Source: VRUE01 sp040879985 (GTDB lineage: Bacteria; Actinomycetota; Thermoleophilia; Solirubrobacterales; 70-9). From it: 64,000 nucleotides of DNA. This document shows, in pieces, positions 40,487-48,923 of the stretch. The notes beneath the pieces are model-generated. The model was given only the letters and a program-made list of their open reading frames with translations, was not told the DNA's origin and searched no databases. Made by a program: the position numbers and the translations under genes. How positions within the stretch are numbered: position 1 is the stretch's first letter; every line of letters starts with the position of its first letter. The DNA is taken from positions 23,335-87,334 of the forward strand of contig JBBDJH010000013.1 of the NCBI GenBank assembly GCA_040879985.1, read 5' to 3'.

Positions 40487-41905
40487 TCAGTGCATTTCGG
40501 CCAAACCGGGCACCCGCTTGATACCTCTTCCCTCGAAGTACTCCCACTCCTGCTCGCCGAGCTCGGTCGAGGGTGGGTCGGCGTAGACCCACTCGCGCAT
40601 GATCCGGTGCCAGTTGCGCTTCGCGCCGAGCTGGCCGAGCACGGCGACGACGCCGATTTCCATCCGCCGCCCCATCAGCTCGTCGGCCGGGATCGACTCG
40701 CGCCGCATCAGGTCGTAGTACTCCGAGCGCGGGTCGTTGGTCGACTCGATGATCTTCATCACCCGCTTCGGCGTGATCTCGATCTCGCGGTCCTCGATGT
40801 ACCAGCCGCCGACCGCGCCCATGTGCTCGAGCAGCCGCTCGGCGTCGAGCTTGGACGGGTTCTTGATGAAGCCGAGGTCGTGCAGCGCCCCGCGGAAGCC
40901 CTCCGGGTCGTCGCGCGAGGCGGCGTCGAAGGCGCGCTGCTCGAGCTGGATCTGCTCGCGGTCGAGCTTCTTGGTCATGCCGAAGTCGAGGAAGGCGACG
41001 CGGCCGTCGTCCATCAGCAGGTAGTTGCCGGGGTGGGGGTCGGCGTTGAAGTGCTGCAGGTTGAACATCGAGCCGAGGTTGCCGCGGAAGACGATCTCGC
41101 CGAAGCGGCTGCGCTGCTCGTGCGGCAGCTCCTTGATCCGCTCGAAGTCGATCCCCTCGACGAACTCGGTGACGAGGACGCGGCGGCGCGAGAGGCGGGT
41201 CACCACTTCCGGCACGTAGACGAACGGGTGGTCGCGGTAGGCGCGGGCGAAGGAGCGCTGGTTCTGCGCCTCGTACTCGTAGTCGAGCTCCTCCATCACC
41301 CGCTCGCGGATCTCGTGGGCGATCGCCTTGGCGTCGAGGCCGGGGGCGAGGGCGCGGGCGAGGCGGACGATCGTGCCGGCGTTGCGCAGGTCGGCGTCGA
41401 GCGCCTCGGCGATCCCCGGGTACTGGATCTTGACCGCGACGCGGCGGCCGTCGAGCAGCTCGGCGCGGTGCACCTGGCCGATCGAGGCGGCGGCGAAGGC
41501 CTCCTGCTCGAATTCGGCGAAGAGCTCGGAGACCGGCTCGCCGTCGTACTCCTCGAGCAGCACCCTCTCGACTTTCTCCCAGGGCATCGGCGGCGCCGAG
41601 GTGCGCAGCTTGGCCAGCTGCTCCTGGTAGATCTCGCGGTACTCGTCGGGGATGAACTCGGTGTCGATGAAGGAGGCGAACTGGCCGAGCTTCATCGCCG
41701 CGCCCTTCATCTGGCCGAGCGCGCCGACCATCTTGATCGCCGTCTCCAGGTGGCGCTGCTCGAGCTTCTCCCTGCTGCCCTCGTCGGAGCGGGCGACGTT
41801 GGTCGCCTTGGTGCCGGCGTAGCGGGCGCCCTGCACGCCGACGATCGAGCCCAGCTTGGCCGAGCGGCGGATGCGCCCTTTCGGGATCTTGGCGTCGTCG
41901 GACAC
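40487..41905 (-). CDS. ABC1/UbiB (AarF) family atypical kinase
   Basis: 472 residues from a GTG at 41905. Family motifs: KMVGALGQMKGAAMKLGQFA near residue 58 (the KxGQ inhibitory segment), FAAASIGQVHRA near 150 (Ala-rich nucleotide loop), VAVKIQYPG with the catalytic Lys near 168, NADPHPGNYL near 305 and FLDFGMTKKL near 322 (metal-binding DFG). UbiB-like proteins are atypical ATPase/kinases tied to lipid or quinone metabolism; no quinone genes are nearby, so substrate is open. Only 24 bases separate it from the divergent rplY, so their promoters must overlap. Confidence 0.88.
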   Translation of the reverse strand: MSDDAKIPKGRIRRSAKLGSIVGVQGARYAGTKATNVARSDEGSREKLEQRHLETAIKMVGALGQMKGAAMKLGQFASFIDTEFIPDEYREIYQEQLAKLRTSAPPMPWEKVERVLLEEYDGEPVSELFAEFEQEAFAAASIGQVHRAELLDGRRVAVKIQYPGIAEALDADLRNAGTIVRLARALAPGLDAKAIAHEIRERVMEELDYEYEAQNQRSFARAYRDHPFVYVPEVVTRLSRRRVLVTEFVEGIDFERIKELPHEQRSRFGEIVFRGNLGSMFNLQHFNADPHPGNYLLMDDGRVAFLDFGMTKKLDREQIQLEQRAFDAASRDDPEGFRGALHDLGFIKNPSKLDAERLLEHMGAVGGWYIEDREIEITPKRVMKIIESTNDPRSEYYDLMRRESIPADELMGRRMEIGVVAVLGQLGAKRNWHRIMREWVYADPPSTELGEQEWEYFEGRGIKRVPGLAEMH

Positions 41906-41929
41906 GTTCTCAGTATCCTCTCCCGTCCG

Positions 41930-42619
41930 ATGGCTCGCACCCGCGAAAAGCTCAAGGTCGCGCCGCGCACGGAGTTCGGCTCGCGCAGCGCGCGCCGCCT
42001 GCGCGGCGGCAAGCTGGTCCCCGGCGTCGTCTACGCCGGCGGCGAGGAGGCCCGCCCCTTCCAGGCGGTCGAGCGCGACGTGCGCACCGTGTTGGCCGGC
42101 GGCCAGGCGCTCTTCGACCTCGAGCTGGAGGGCTCGAAAGCCGTCCCGGTCGTCGTCAAGGAGCAGCAACTGCACCCGGTCAAGGGCAGCCTCCAGCACA
42201 TCGACCTGCAGGAAGTGAAGCTCGACGAGGCGATCCAGGCCGAGGTCGCGATCGAGCTCGAGGGCGCCGAGGCCGCGCCGGGAGTCAAAGAGGGCGGCGT
42301 GCTCGAGCATGTCACCCGCGAGATCACGGTCGAAGCGCTGCCGACCGAGATCCCCGAGCGGCTCGTCGCCGACGTCTCCGCGATGCAGATCAACGACACC
42401 GTGACGCTGGCCACGATCGCCGCGCCCGAGGGCGTCGTCTTCATCGCCGAGGAGCTCGACGAGATCACGATCGCCACCCTCTCGCCGCCGCGGGTCGAGG
42501 AAGAGCCTGAGCCCGCCGTCGAGGAGGAGGCCGAGCTGGTCGGCGAGGAGGGCGAGGCGCCCGCCGCGGACGCCGGCGAGGCCGAGGGCGGCGCCGACTC
42601 GGGCGACTCCGGGGACTAG
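41930..42619 (+). CDS. rplY: 50S ribosomal protein L25 / general stress protein Ctc
   Basis: 229 residues, the long Ctc/TL5 form. N-terminal 5S rRNA-binding domain (VAPRTEFGSRSARRLRGGKL, VPGVVYAGGE), central beta domain (HIDLQEVKLDEAIQAEVAIE) and an acidic tail (EEEPEPAVEEEAELVGEEGE). TATCCT at 41914-41919 lies 10 bases before the ATG. The stop is a single TAG at 42617; the pth reading frame continues in the same frame from there. rplY-pth is a conserved pair in actinobacteria. Confidence 0.92.
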   Translation: MARTREKLKVAPRTEFGSRSARRLRGGKLVPGVVYAGGEEARPFQAVERDVRTVLAGGQALFDLELEGSKAVPVVVKEQQLHPVKGSLQHIDLQEVKLDEAIQAEVAIELEGAEAAPGVKEGGVLEHVTREITVEALPTEIPERLVADVSAMQINDTVTLATIAAPEGVVFIAEELDEITIATLSPPRVEEEPEPAVEEEAELVGEEGEAPAADAGEAEGGADSGDSGD

Positions 42620-42622
42620 CCG

Positions 42623-43225
42623 CTGTCGATCTTCAGCCGCCGCGCCGCGCGCGGCGAGGCCGAGCAGGGCGAGCGCATCCTCATCGTCGGGCTCGGCAAT
42701 CCGGGCGCCGAGCACACCGGCAGCCGCCACAACGTCGGCTTCGAGGTCGGGGCCGAGCTCTCGCGCCGCTGGGACCTGCCGCGGGCGAAGCGAAAGTTCG
42801 GCGGCCTGCTCGCCGAAGGGCGGATCCGCCCCGGCGGGCCGCGGGTGGCGATCCTGCTGCCGCAGACCTACATGAACGCCTCCGGCGACTCGGCCGGGCC
42901 GGCGCGCGGCTCGCTCAAGGCGCCGCTGGAGCGGGTCGTGGTCGTCCACGACGAGATCGACCTGCCCTTCGGCGAGGTGCAGGCGCGGATCGGCGGCGGG
43001 CTGGCCGGACACAATGGCTTGAAGAGCCTCAAACGCGGCCTCGGCAGCGCCGAGTTCTGGCGCGTCCGGGTCGGCGTCGGCCGGCCCGACTCGACCGACC
43101 CCGAGATCGTCTCCGCCCACGTGCTCGGCCGCTTCCGCGAGCCCCGGGCCGAGGTCGAGGCGCTGGTCGGCCGGGCGGCGGACGAGACCGAGCGCCTCGT
43201 CGAAGAGCTAGGTTCCAACCCATGA
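42623..43225 (+). CDS. pth: Peptidyl-tRNA hydrolase with no canonical start codon
   Basis: About 200 residues. Recycles peptidyl-tRNA by ester cleavage. All catalytic residues are present: Asn in VGLGNPG, His in SRHNVGF, Asp in HDEIDLPFG and Asn in GHNGLKSLK. But between the rplY TAG (42617-42619) and the conserved ILIVGLGNPG (42677) there is no ATG, GTG or TTG in frame; the only plausible start is CTG at 42623, one codon past the TAG. The next GTG (42842) would remove the active-site Asn and His. rplY and pth are in the same frame, so TAG read-through would give an L25-Pth fusion. Function is secure, start is not. Confidence 0.88.
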   Translation: MSIFSRRAARGEAEQGERILIVGLGNPGAEHTGSRHNVGFEVGAELSRRWDLPRAKRKFGGLLAEGRIRPGGPRVAILLPQTYMNASGDSAGPARGSLKAPLERVVVVHDEIDLPFGEVQARIGGGLAGHNGLKSLKRGLGSAEFWRVRVGVGRPDSTDPEIVSAHVLGRFREPRAEVEALVGRAADETERLVEELGSNP

Positions 43226-43245
43226 CCGCCCCCAACCCCATGTTC

Positions 43246-43286
43246 CGCTGTTCCTTTTCGGCGTATATCAGGGGAAAGGAACAGCG
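43246..43286. repeat. Hairpin element, stem type B, before an enoyl-CoA hydratase gene
   Basis: 14-bp arms (43246-43259 and 43273-43286; one T-G pair) around GGCGTATATCAGG. Shares the CGCTGTTCCTTT stem with the 12678 copy. Followed at once by CAGCGAGG, the probable ribosome site for the GTG at 43301. Confidence 0.8.
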
Positions 43287-43300
43287 CAGCGAGGTGTGTG

Positions 43301-44014
43301 GTGGCTGAGCGGACCGGATACACGGTCGACCCGCAGGGGGTCGCCCTGCTGCGGCTCGAGCGCCCCAAGGCGCGCAACGCGATCGACACCCGGATGCTCG
43401 AGGAGCTGCTCGGCCACCTGGCGGCGGCGCGCGAGGACGGGGCGGTGCGCGTGCTCGTGCTCAGCTCCTCCGACCAGATGGGCCTCTCGGCCGGCGCCGA
43501 CGTCAAGGAGCAGCTCGACGAGGAGGGCCAGGTCCACCGCATGCAGCTCTTCGCCGACCTCTACGACGGCATCGTCGCCTTCACCAAGCCGACCGTGGCC
43601 GCTTGCCACGGCGACGTCGTCGGCGGCGGCGCCGAGATCGCCGTCGCCTGCGACATGCGGGTCGGCGGCGCCAACCTGCGCATGCGCTTCCCCGGCGCGG
43701 CGCTCGGCGTCCCGGTCGGCCCGGCCCGCCTCGTCACCCTCTGCGGCCTGGCCGCGGCCAAGTACCTGCTGCTCAGCTCGCGCACGGTCGGTGCCGACGA
43801 GGCTCTGCGGATCGGCCTGGTCAACCGCGTCGCCCCCGCCGCGGCGACCGAGGAAGCGGCGCTGGAGCTGGCGACGTCGGTCGCCGCCCATTTCCCCGAG
43901 GCGGTAGCCCGCCTGAAGCGGATGCTGCATGAGTGGGACGACGTCGAGGGTCGCTCGCGCGCTGAGGGCATCGGCCAGGTGGAATGGGCAGCGGCGAATC
44001 CTGGCGGCCTCTGA
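43301..44014 (+). CDS. Enoyl-CoA hydratase/isomerase family protein
   Basis: 237 residues from GTG 43301 (GTG 43298 also possible; GCGAGG favours 43301). Crotonase fold: oxyanion segments LSAGADVKEQ near 65 and CHGDVVGGGAEIAVACD near 99. The first catalytic Glu of hydratases is present (GGGAEIA), but the second is replaced (FPGAALGVPVG where FxxPExxLG is usual), the reverse of the gene at 8105. So it may be an isomerase or a relative. It interrupts the usual pth-mfd neighbourhood. A 19-base palindrome (44003-44021) covers its stop codon. Confidence 0.8.
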   Translation: MAERTGYTVDPQGVALLRLERPKARNAIDTRMLEELLGHLAAAREDGAVRVLVLSSSDQMGLSAGADVKEQLDEEGQVHRMQLFADLYDGIVAFTKPTVAACHGDVVGGGAEIAVACDMRVGGANLRMRFPGAALGVPVGPARLVTLCGLAAAKYLLLSSRTVGADEALRIGLVNRVAPAAATEEAALELATSVAAHFPEAVARLKRMLHEWDDVEGRSRAEGIGQVEWAAANPGGL

Positions 44015-44021
44015 GGCCGCC
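44003..44021. terminator. Palindrome over a stop codon, possible terminator
   Basis: GGCGGCCTC and GAGGCCGCC are exact complements around a single T and include the stop of the hydratase gene. No T-run follows, so intrinsic termination is uncertain. Confidence 0.35.
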
Positions 44022-44121
44022 ATGCGGCGTCCTCAGTCGCGGAAATGCAACCAGCATTCCCGCTCCCTGCGTCTTGCCTGGCGACCCCAGAGTCGCGCCA
44101 GGATCGCCGTTGACGGCTATC

Positions 44122-44127
44122 TAGACT
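44122..44127 (+). promoter_or_regulatory. Candidate leaderless -10 box for mfd
   Basis: TAGACT lies 7 bases before the ATG at 44135; the intervening CGCCTAA holds no ribosome site. Confidence 0.5.
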
Positions 44128-44134
44128 CGCCTAA

Positions 44135-47100
44135 ATGAGCCTTCGCCCTCTACTTGAGATCGCCGCTGAGAACGAGCGCCTGCATGCGCTCACCGGTGAG
44201 GTGCGGGCGGCCGCCGGGGGCTCGCCGGTCGAGATCGGCGCCTCCTCGACCCTGCGGCCGCTGCTGCTGGCGACGCTGCTCGACGACGACCGCGGCCTGG
44301 CCGGCCGTCCGGCGCTGCTGGTCAGCGCCGACGACCGCTCGGCCCGTGATCTCGCCGCCGGCCTACGCGCCTACCTGGCGCCGCGCCGCGTCCGCTTCTA
44401 CCCCTCGCGCGGCACCGGCTACGCCTCCCACGTGGCGCCGCCGCCGCACCTGGTCGGGCTGCGGATCGACGCGCTCGACTCGCTGCGCGAGGTCGAGGAC
44501 GCGATCGTCGTCGCCGGCGCCACCGCGCTGGCCGAGGCGGTGCCCGACGCCTCGCTGCGCCCGGCCGGCTTCGCCTTCGCCAGGGGCGGCGAGGTCGACC
44601 TCGCCGCCGCCACCCGCGACCTCGCCGGCGCCGGCTACCAGCGGGTCGAGCAGGTCGAGGAGCGCGGCCAGTTCGCCGTCCGCGGCGGCATCCTCGACGT
44701 CTATCCGGCGACCGAGGAGCGCGCCGTGCGGATCGAGCTGTTCGGCGACGAGATCGAGTCGATGCGCTGGTTCTCGACCTTCACCCAGCGCTCGCTGGGC
44801 GACGCCGAGCGGGTCGAGCTGGCCCCCGCCGCCGAGCTCGACGCCGAGCACCGCGAGCTCGCCGAGCTGGCGGCGATGGAGGCGGCCGAGCAGGGCAGGG
44901 AGGCGCCGAGCGCGGCCGAGGCGCTGCCGCTGGAGCACTTCGGCGCCCCGCTCGACCTCGTCCCCGCCGGGGCCGCCGTGATCCTCGCCGCCGCCGAGGA
45001 GATCGGGCCGGCCCTGCGCGACCACTGGGAGGACGCGACCGCGGCGATGCACGCCGACGACGCCAGCAGCCTCTACGTCGACGTCGAGGCGCCGCTCGCC
45101 GCCCGCGCCGTGCTCGCCATCGGCGCCGCGGGGGACGGCGACGAGGCGGCCTTCCGCGCCTCGCGCGCCGAGTCGCCGGCGCGCAGCGTCAAAGAGGCCG
45201 AGGGCGAGCTGGAGAAACTGGTCCGCTCCGGCTACCGCACCGTCGTCGCCTTCGACAGCCGCGGTGAGGCGGAGCGCTCGCGCTACGGGCTCGAACGCCT
45301 CGACGCCGCCCTGCTCGACGGCGGCCGCCTCTCGCCCGAGCCCGGCCTCGCCTTCGCCGAGGCGCGTCTGGGCGAGGGTTTCGTCAGCCCCGAGCTGCGC
45401 CTCGCCGTCTACCCCTTCCGCCGCCTCGTCCACCGTCGCCGCCGGGCCGAGGAGCGCGAGCGCGCCAGCGGCCGCGGCCGGCTCGCCTTCAGCGACCTGC
45501 GGGTCGGCGACTACGTCGTCCACGAGGACCACGGCGTCGCCCGGTTCGCCGGCTTCGAGACGCGCGAGGTCGGCGGCATCAGCCGCGACTACCTCTACCT
45601 CGAATACAAGGGCGAGGACCGCGTCTACGTCCCCACCGACCAGCTCGCGAAACTGAGCCGCTACGTCGGCGCCGGTTCCGCACCGGCGCTCTCGGCGCTC
45701 GGCGGCAAGCGCTGGCAGAACATGAAGGCGCGCGCCCGCAAAGCCGCCGGGGCGCTGGCCGGCGAGCTGCTCAACCTCTACGCCGAGCGGCGGACCCGCA
45801 AGGGTCATCCCTTCCCGCCGGACGGCGAGTGGCAGATGACGATGGAGGCGGCCTTCCCCTACCGCGAGACGGCCGACCAGGTGGAGGCGATCGAGGCGGT
45901 CAAGGGCGACATGGAGTCGGAGCAGCCGATGGACCGGCTGATCTGCGGCGACGTCGGCTTCGGCAAGACCGAGGTGGCGCTGCGGGCCGCGACCAAGGCC
46001 GCTTCGGACGGCAAGCAGGTGATGATGCTGGCGCCGACGACGATCCTCGCCCAGCAGCACTTCGGCACCTTCCGCGAGCGCCTCGCCGACCTGCCCTTCA
46101 GGCTCGACTGGGTCTCGCGCCTGCGCAAGCCGGCCGAGGTCAAGGAAGTGCTGAGGCGCTTCGAGGCGGGCGAGGTCGACGTCCTCGTCGGCACCCACCG
46201 GCTGCTCTCGCGCGACGTCCGCGCCAAGGACCTGGGCCTGCTGATCGTCGACGAGGAGCAGCGCTTCGGGGTCAAGCAGAAGGAGCTGCTGCGCCAGCTG
46301 AAGCTGAAGGTCGACGTGCTCTCGCTCTCGGCGACGCCGATCCCGCGCACGCTGCAGATGAGCCTCGCCGGGCTGCGCGACATCTCGACGATCGAGACCC
46401 CGCCGGAGGGCCGCCGCCCGGTTCGCACCTACGTCGGGCCCTACGACGAGGACCTCGTCCAGAAGGCGATCGAGCGCGAGCTCGAGCGCGGCGGCCAGGC
46501 CTTCTTCCTGCACAACCGGATCGAGAGCCTGCCCGAGGTCGCCGAGCAGATCCGCGGGCTGGTCCCCAGAGCGCGCGTGGTCGAAGCGCACGGGCAGATG
46601 GACGAGGGCCGCCTGGAGGAGACGATGATGAGCTTCCTGCGCGGCGAGGCCGACGTGCTGGCGACGACGACGATCATCGAGTCGGGCCTCGACATCCCCA
46701 CCGCCAACACGCTGATCGTCGAGCGCGCCGACCGGCTCGGGCTCGCCCAGGCCTACCAGATCCGCGGCCGGGTCGGGCGCTCGCGCGAGCGCGCCTTCGC
46801 CTACCTGCTCTACCCCTCCGCCGAGGCGCTGACCGAGGACGCCGCCGCCCGCCTGACGACCCTCGCCGACCACACCGAGCTCGGCTCGGGCTTCAAGATC
46901 GCGATGCGCGACCTCGACATCCGCGGCGCCGGCGATCTGCTCGGCGACGAGCAGTCGGGCCACGTCGCCGCGGTCGGCTTCGAGCTCTACTGCCAGATGA
47001 TCGACGAGGCGGTGGCCGAGGCGGGTGCCGCCGGCGAGGGCGAGGAGGCACCCGAGCCGCTGCGCTTCGACGTGCCCGTCGACGCCTACCTGCCGGCCTC

Positions 47101-47524
47101 GTTCATCCCCTTCGAGGCGGCCAAGATCGACATCCACCGGCGCATCGTCGCCGCCCGCGCGCCGGGCGACCTGCGGGCGATCCGCGACGAGCTCGGCGAC
47201 CGCTTCGGCCCGCCGCCGCCGGAGGCCGAGAACCTGCTGGCGCTGCAGCGGGCGCGGATCGAACTGCGCCTCGCCGGGGCGCGCAGCGTCGAGCTGCGCG
47301 GCGGCCGGCTCAGCGTCGTCGGAGTCGAGCTCGATTCGGAGGGCGCGGGGGCGCTGAGCGACGCCGTCGAGGGGGCGCTCTACGAGTGGCGGGAGAAGAC
47401 CGCCTCGGTGCGCGTGCCGGAGGAGCCGCAGGCCAGACTTGCCGCCGTGCTGGCGCTGGCGACGGGCCTGCGCGAGGCGGGCCGCTCGCAAATGGTCGAA
47501 AAAGCTAAGCTTCCTGCTTCGTGA
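44135..47524 (+). CDS. mfd: Transcription-repair coupling factor
   Basis: 1129 residues. Removes RNA polymerase stalled at lesions and recruits UvrA. Order: UvrB-like N-terminal modules (about 1-330), RNA-polymerase interaction (RID/CarD-like) domain near 450-545 (LRVGDYVVHEDHGVARF), then the translocase with Walker A GDVGFGKT (605-612), DEEQ (706-709), and the QIRGRVGRSRERAFAY motif VI, and a C-terminal TRCF regulatory domain from about 980. All catalytic motifs are intact. The stop overlaps the next GTG by four bases (GTGA). Confidence 0.96.
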   Translation: MSLRPLLEIAAENERLHALTGEVRAAAGGSPVEIGASSTLRPLLLATLLDDDRGLAGRPALLVSADDRSARDLAAGLRAYLAPRRVRFYPSRGTGYASHVAPPPHLVGLRIDALDSLREVEDAIVVAGATALAEAVPDASLRPAGFAFARGGEVDLAAATRDLAGAGYQRVEQVEERGQFAVRGGILDVYPATEERAVRIELFGDEIESMRWFSTFTQRSLGDAERVELAPAAELDAEHRELAELAAMEAAEQGREAPSAAEALPLEHFGAPLDLVPAGAAVILAAAEEIGPALRDHWEDATAAMHADDASSLYVDVEAPLAARAVLAIGAAGDGDEAAFRASRAESPARSVKEAEGELEKLVRSGYRTVVAFDSRGEAERSRYGLERLDAALLDGGRLSPEPGLAFAEARLGEGFVSPELRLAVYPFRRLVHRRRRAEERERASGRGRLAFSDLRVGDYVVHEDHGVARFAGFETREVGGISRDYLYLEYKGEDRVYVPTDQLAKLSRYVGAGSAPALSALGGKRWQNMKARARKAAGALAGELLNLYAERRTRKGHPFPPDGEWQMTMEAAFPYRETADQVEAIEAVKGDMESEQPMDRLICGDVGFGKTEVALRAATKAASDGKQVMMLAPTTILAQQHFGTFRERLADLPFRLDWVSRLRKPAEVKEVLRRFEAGEVDVLVGTHRLLSRDVRAKDLGLLIVDEEQRFGVKQKELLRQLKLKVDVLSLSATPIPRTLQMSLAGLRDISTIETPPEGRRPVRTYVGPYDEDLVQKAIERELERGGQAFFLHNRIESLPEVAEQIRGLVPRARVVEAHGQMDEGRLEETMMSFLRGEADVLATTTIIESGLDIPTANTLIVERADRLGLAQAYQIRGRVGRSRERAFAYLLYPSAEALTEDAAARLTTLADHTELGSGFKIAMRDLDIRGAGDLLGDEQSGHVAAVGFELYCQMIDEAVAEAGAAGEGEEAPEPLRFDVPVDAYLPASFIPFEAAKIDIHRRIVAARAPGDLRAIRDELGDRFGPPPPEAENLLALQRARIELRLAGARSVELRGGRLSVVGVELDSEGAGALSDAVEGALYEWREKTASVRVPEEPQARLAAVLALATGLREAGRSQMVEKAKLPAS
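47506..47511 (+). promoter_or_regulatory. Candidate leaderless -10 box for the peptidyl-prolyl isomerase
   Basis: TAAGCT inside the end of mfd lies 9 bases before the GTG at 47521; no ribosome site is present. Confidence 0.35.
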
Positions 47525-48894
47525 GTTCGGACCAGGGCAGGAGAGGGGAATCCGGCAAGGGCGGGGGCCGCAGCGCACCCGACCCGATGGCCGCGCGCCG
47601 GCTTGGCCTGCTCGTCTTCGGGGCGATCTTCCTGATTCTCTTCATAGTCGTCGCGATCGCCGAGGGCTTCGGCGACCCGAGCGTGCCGTCGGGCGACGCC
47701 GCGCTGGTCGAGAACGTCCCCGGAGACTTCGGCAGCATCTCCGAGGCCCAGGTCGAGCACGCGATCGAGCTCGCCGCGGCGCAGGCGGGCGAACAGAAAC
47801 CCCCGAAACCGGGCGATCCGAAATACGAGGAACTGAAGGAAGCCGCGCTGAACTCGGTCCTCGAAGGGGTCTGGATCCGCGGCCTCGCGGCCGAGTGGGG
47901 CATCGAGGTGAGCGACGCCGAAGTCGCCAAAGAACTGAAAAAAGTGAAGAAAGAAAGCTTCCAGTCCCAAAAAGAATTCAAAGAATTCCTCGACGAATCG
48001 GGCTACACGCCGGAGGACATCGACGAGCGGGTGGAAATCCAGCTCCTCAGCACCCAGCTCCAGGAACAGCTTGCGGAACGGGCGCCGAAACCGAGCCAGA
48101 GCGAAATCGAGAACTACTACGAGGCGGCCAAGGCCACCCAGTTCACGCAGAAACCGAGTCGGGACGTGCGGTTGATCGTCAACAAAGACCGCAAAAAAGC
48201 CAAACAGGCGCGTGAGGCGTTGGCCAAAGACAACTCGGAGAAAAACTGGGAAAAAGTCGCCAAAGAGTTCTCCGAAGACCCGACCACCAAAGACAACGGC
48301 GGACTGCAGAGCGCCGTGCAGGAAGGCGTGCTCGAAGAACCGCTCGACGAAGCTGTCTTCAACACGCCGGAAGGCCTGGTCGAAGGGCCGCTCGACGCGC
48401 AGCGCGGCTTTACCGTCTTCGAAGTGGTCAGCTCGACCCCGGAAAGCGTGCAGGAGCTGAAAGCGGTCGAAAGCCAGATCGAAAGCACCCTGGCGCAGCA
48501 GGCCGAACAGGAATACTTCACCAGCTTCGTCTCGAGCTTCAACACCGAATGGACGCAGCGCACCTTCTGCGTCGAGCAGTGGGCGACCGAACGCTGCGCC
48601 AACTTCCAGGGCAGCGGCCGTCCCGCCACGGCGCCGGAAGGCTGCTACGAAGCCGATCCGCAGGGCGGCCGGCCGGAAGCCTGTCCGGCGGCGGTCAATC
48701 AGCTCGTGCCGGCACTGCCCGGCAGCGTGACGCCGCTCGAACCGAGGGGCAAACCGCTGGCGCAGCGTCCGCGGCCGAAGGAAGAAGAGGGCGAAGCCGC
48801 AGCCGGCCTCGAAGGCCTGCCGCCCGGCGCCGTGCCGCCGACCGAAGGCGCTCCGCCCCCCGCCGAAGCGCCGCCTCCGGCCGAAGGCGAATAG
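47521..48894 (+). CDS. Membrane-anchored peptidyl-prolyl isomerase (PrsA/SurA, parvulin type)
   Basis: 457 residues. A basic N-terminus and one helix (LGLLVFGAIFLILFIVVAIA, about 28-47) anchor it outside. A SurA-like N-terminal helical domain (VSDAEVAKELKKVKKESFQ) precedes a parvulin core (residues about 215-320: KEFSEDPTTKDNGGLQSAVQ, then FNTPEGLVEGPLDAQRGF). The C-terminal 60 residues are Pro/Glu-rich. It presumably folds exported proteins. Codon use is odd: Lys AAA and Glu GAA are frequent through 47790-48500, while neighbours use AAG and GAG almost only. The GTG overlaps the mfd stop. Confidence 0.85.
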   Translation: MSSDQGRRGESGKGGGRSAPDPMAARRLGLLVFGAIFLILFIVVAIAEGFGDPSVPSGDAALVENVPGDFGSISEAQVEHAIELAAAQAGEQKPPKPGDPKYEELKEAALNSVLEGVWIRGLAAEWGIEVSDAEVAKELKKVKKESFQSQKEFKEFLDESGYTPEDIDERVEIQLLSTQLQEQLAERAPKPSQSEIENYYEAAKATQFTQKPSRDVRLIVNKDRKKAKQAREALAKDNSEKNWEKVAKEFSEDPTTKDNGGLQSAVQEGVLEEPLDEAVFNTPEGLVEGPLDAQRGFTVFEVVSSTPESVQELKAVESQIESTLAQQAEQEYFTSFVSSFNTEWTQRTFCVEQWATERCANFQGSGRPATAPEGCYEADPQGGRPEACPAAVNQLVPALPGSVTPLEPRGKPLAQRPRPKEEEGEAAAGLEGLPPGAVPPTEGAPPPAEAPPPAEGE

Positions 48895-48908
48895 CCCTCC
48901 CGGGTCAC

Positions 48909-48914
48909 TAGACT
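48909..48914 (+). promoter_or_regulatory. Candidate leaderless -10 box for eno
   Basis: TAGACT, identical to the mfd box, lies 9 bases before the GTG at 48924. Confidence 0.5.
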
Positions 48915-48923
48915 GGCGCGTCC

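Noticed and set aside
40487..43120. 877-codon reading of the ABC1 kinase gene
   Set aside because: The N-terminal 400 codons are antisense to rplY and pth; the true start is the GTG at 41905.
44363..47578. 1071-codon open frame antisense to mfd
   Set aside because: Same reason: compositional shadow of an intact, motif-complete gene.
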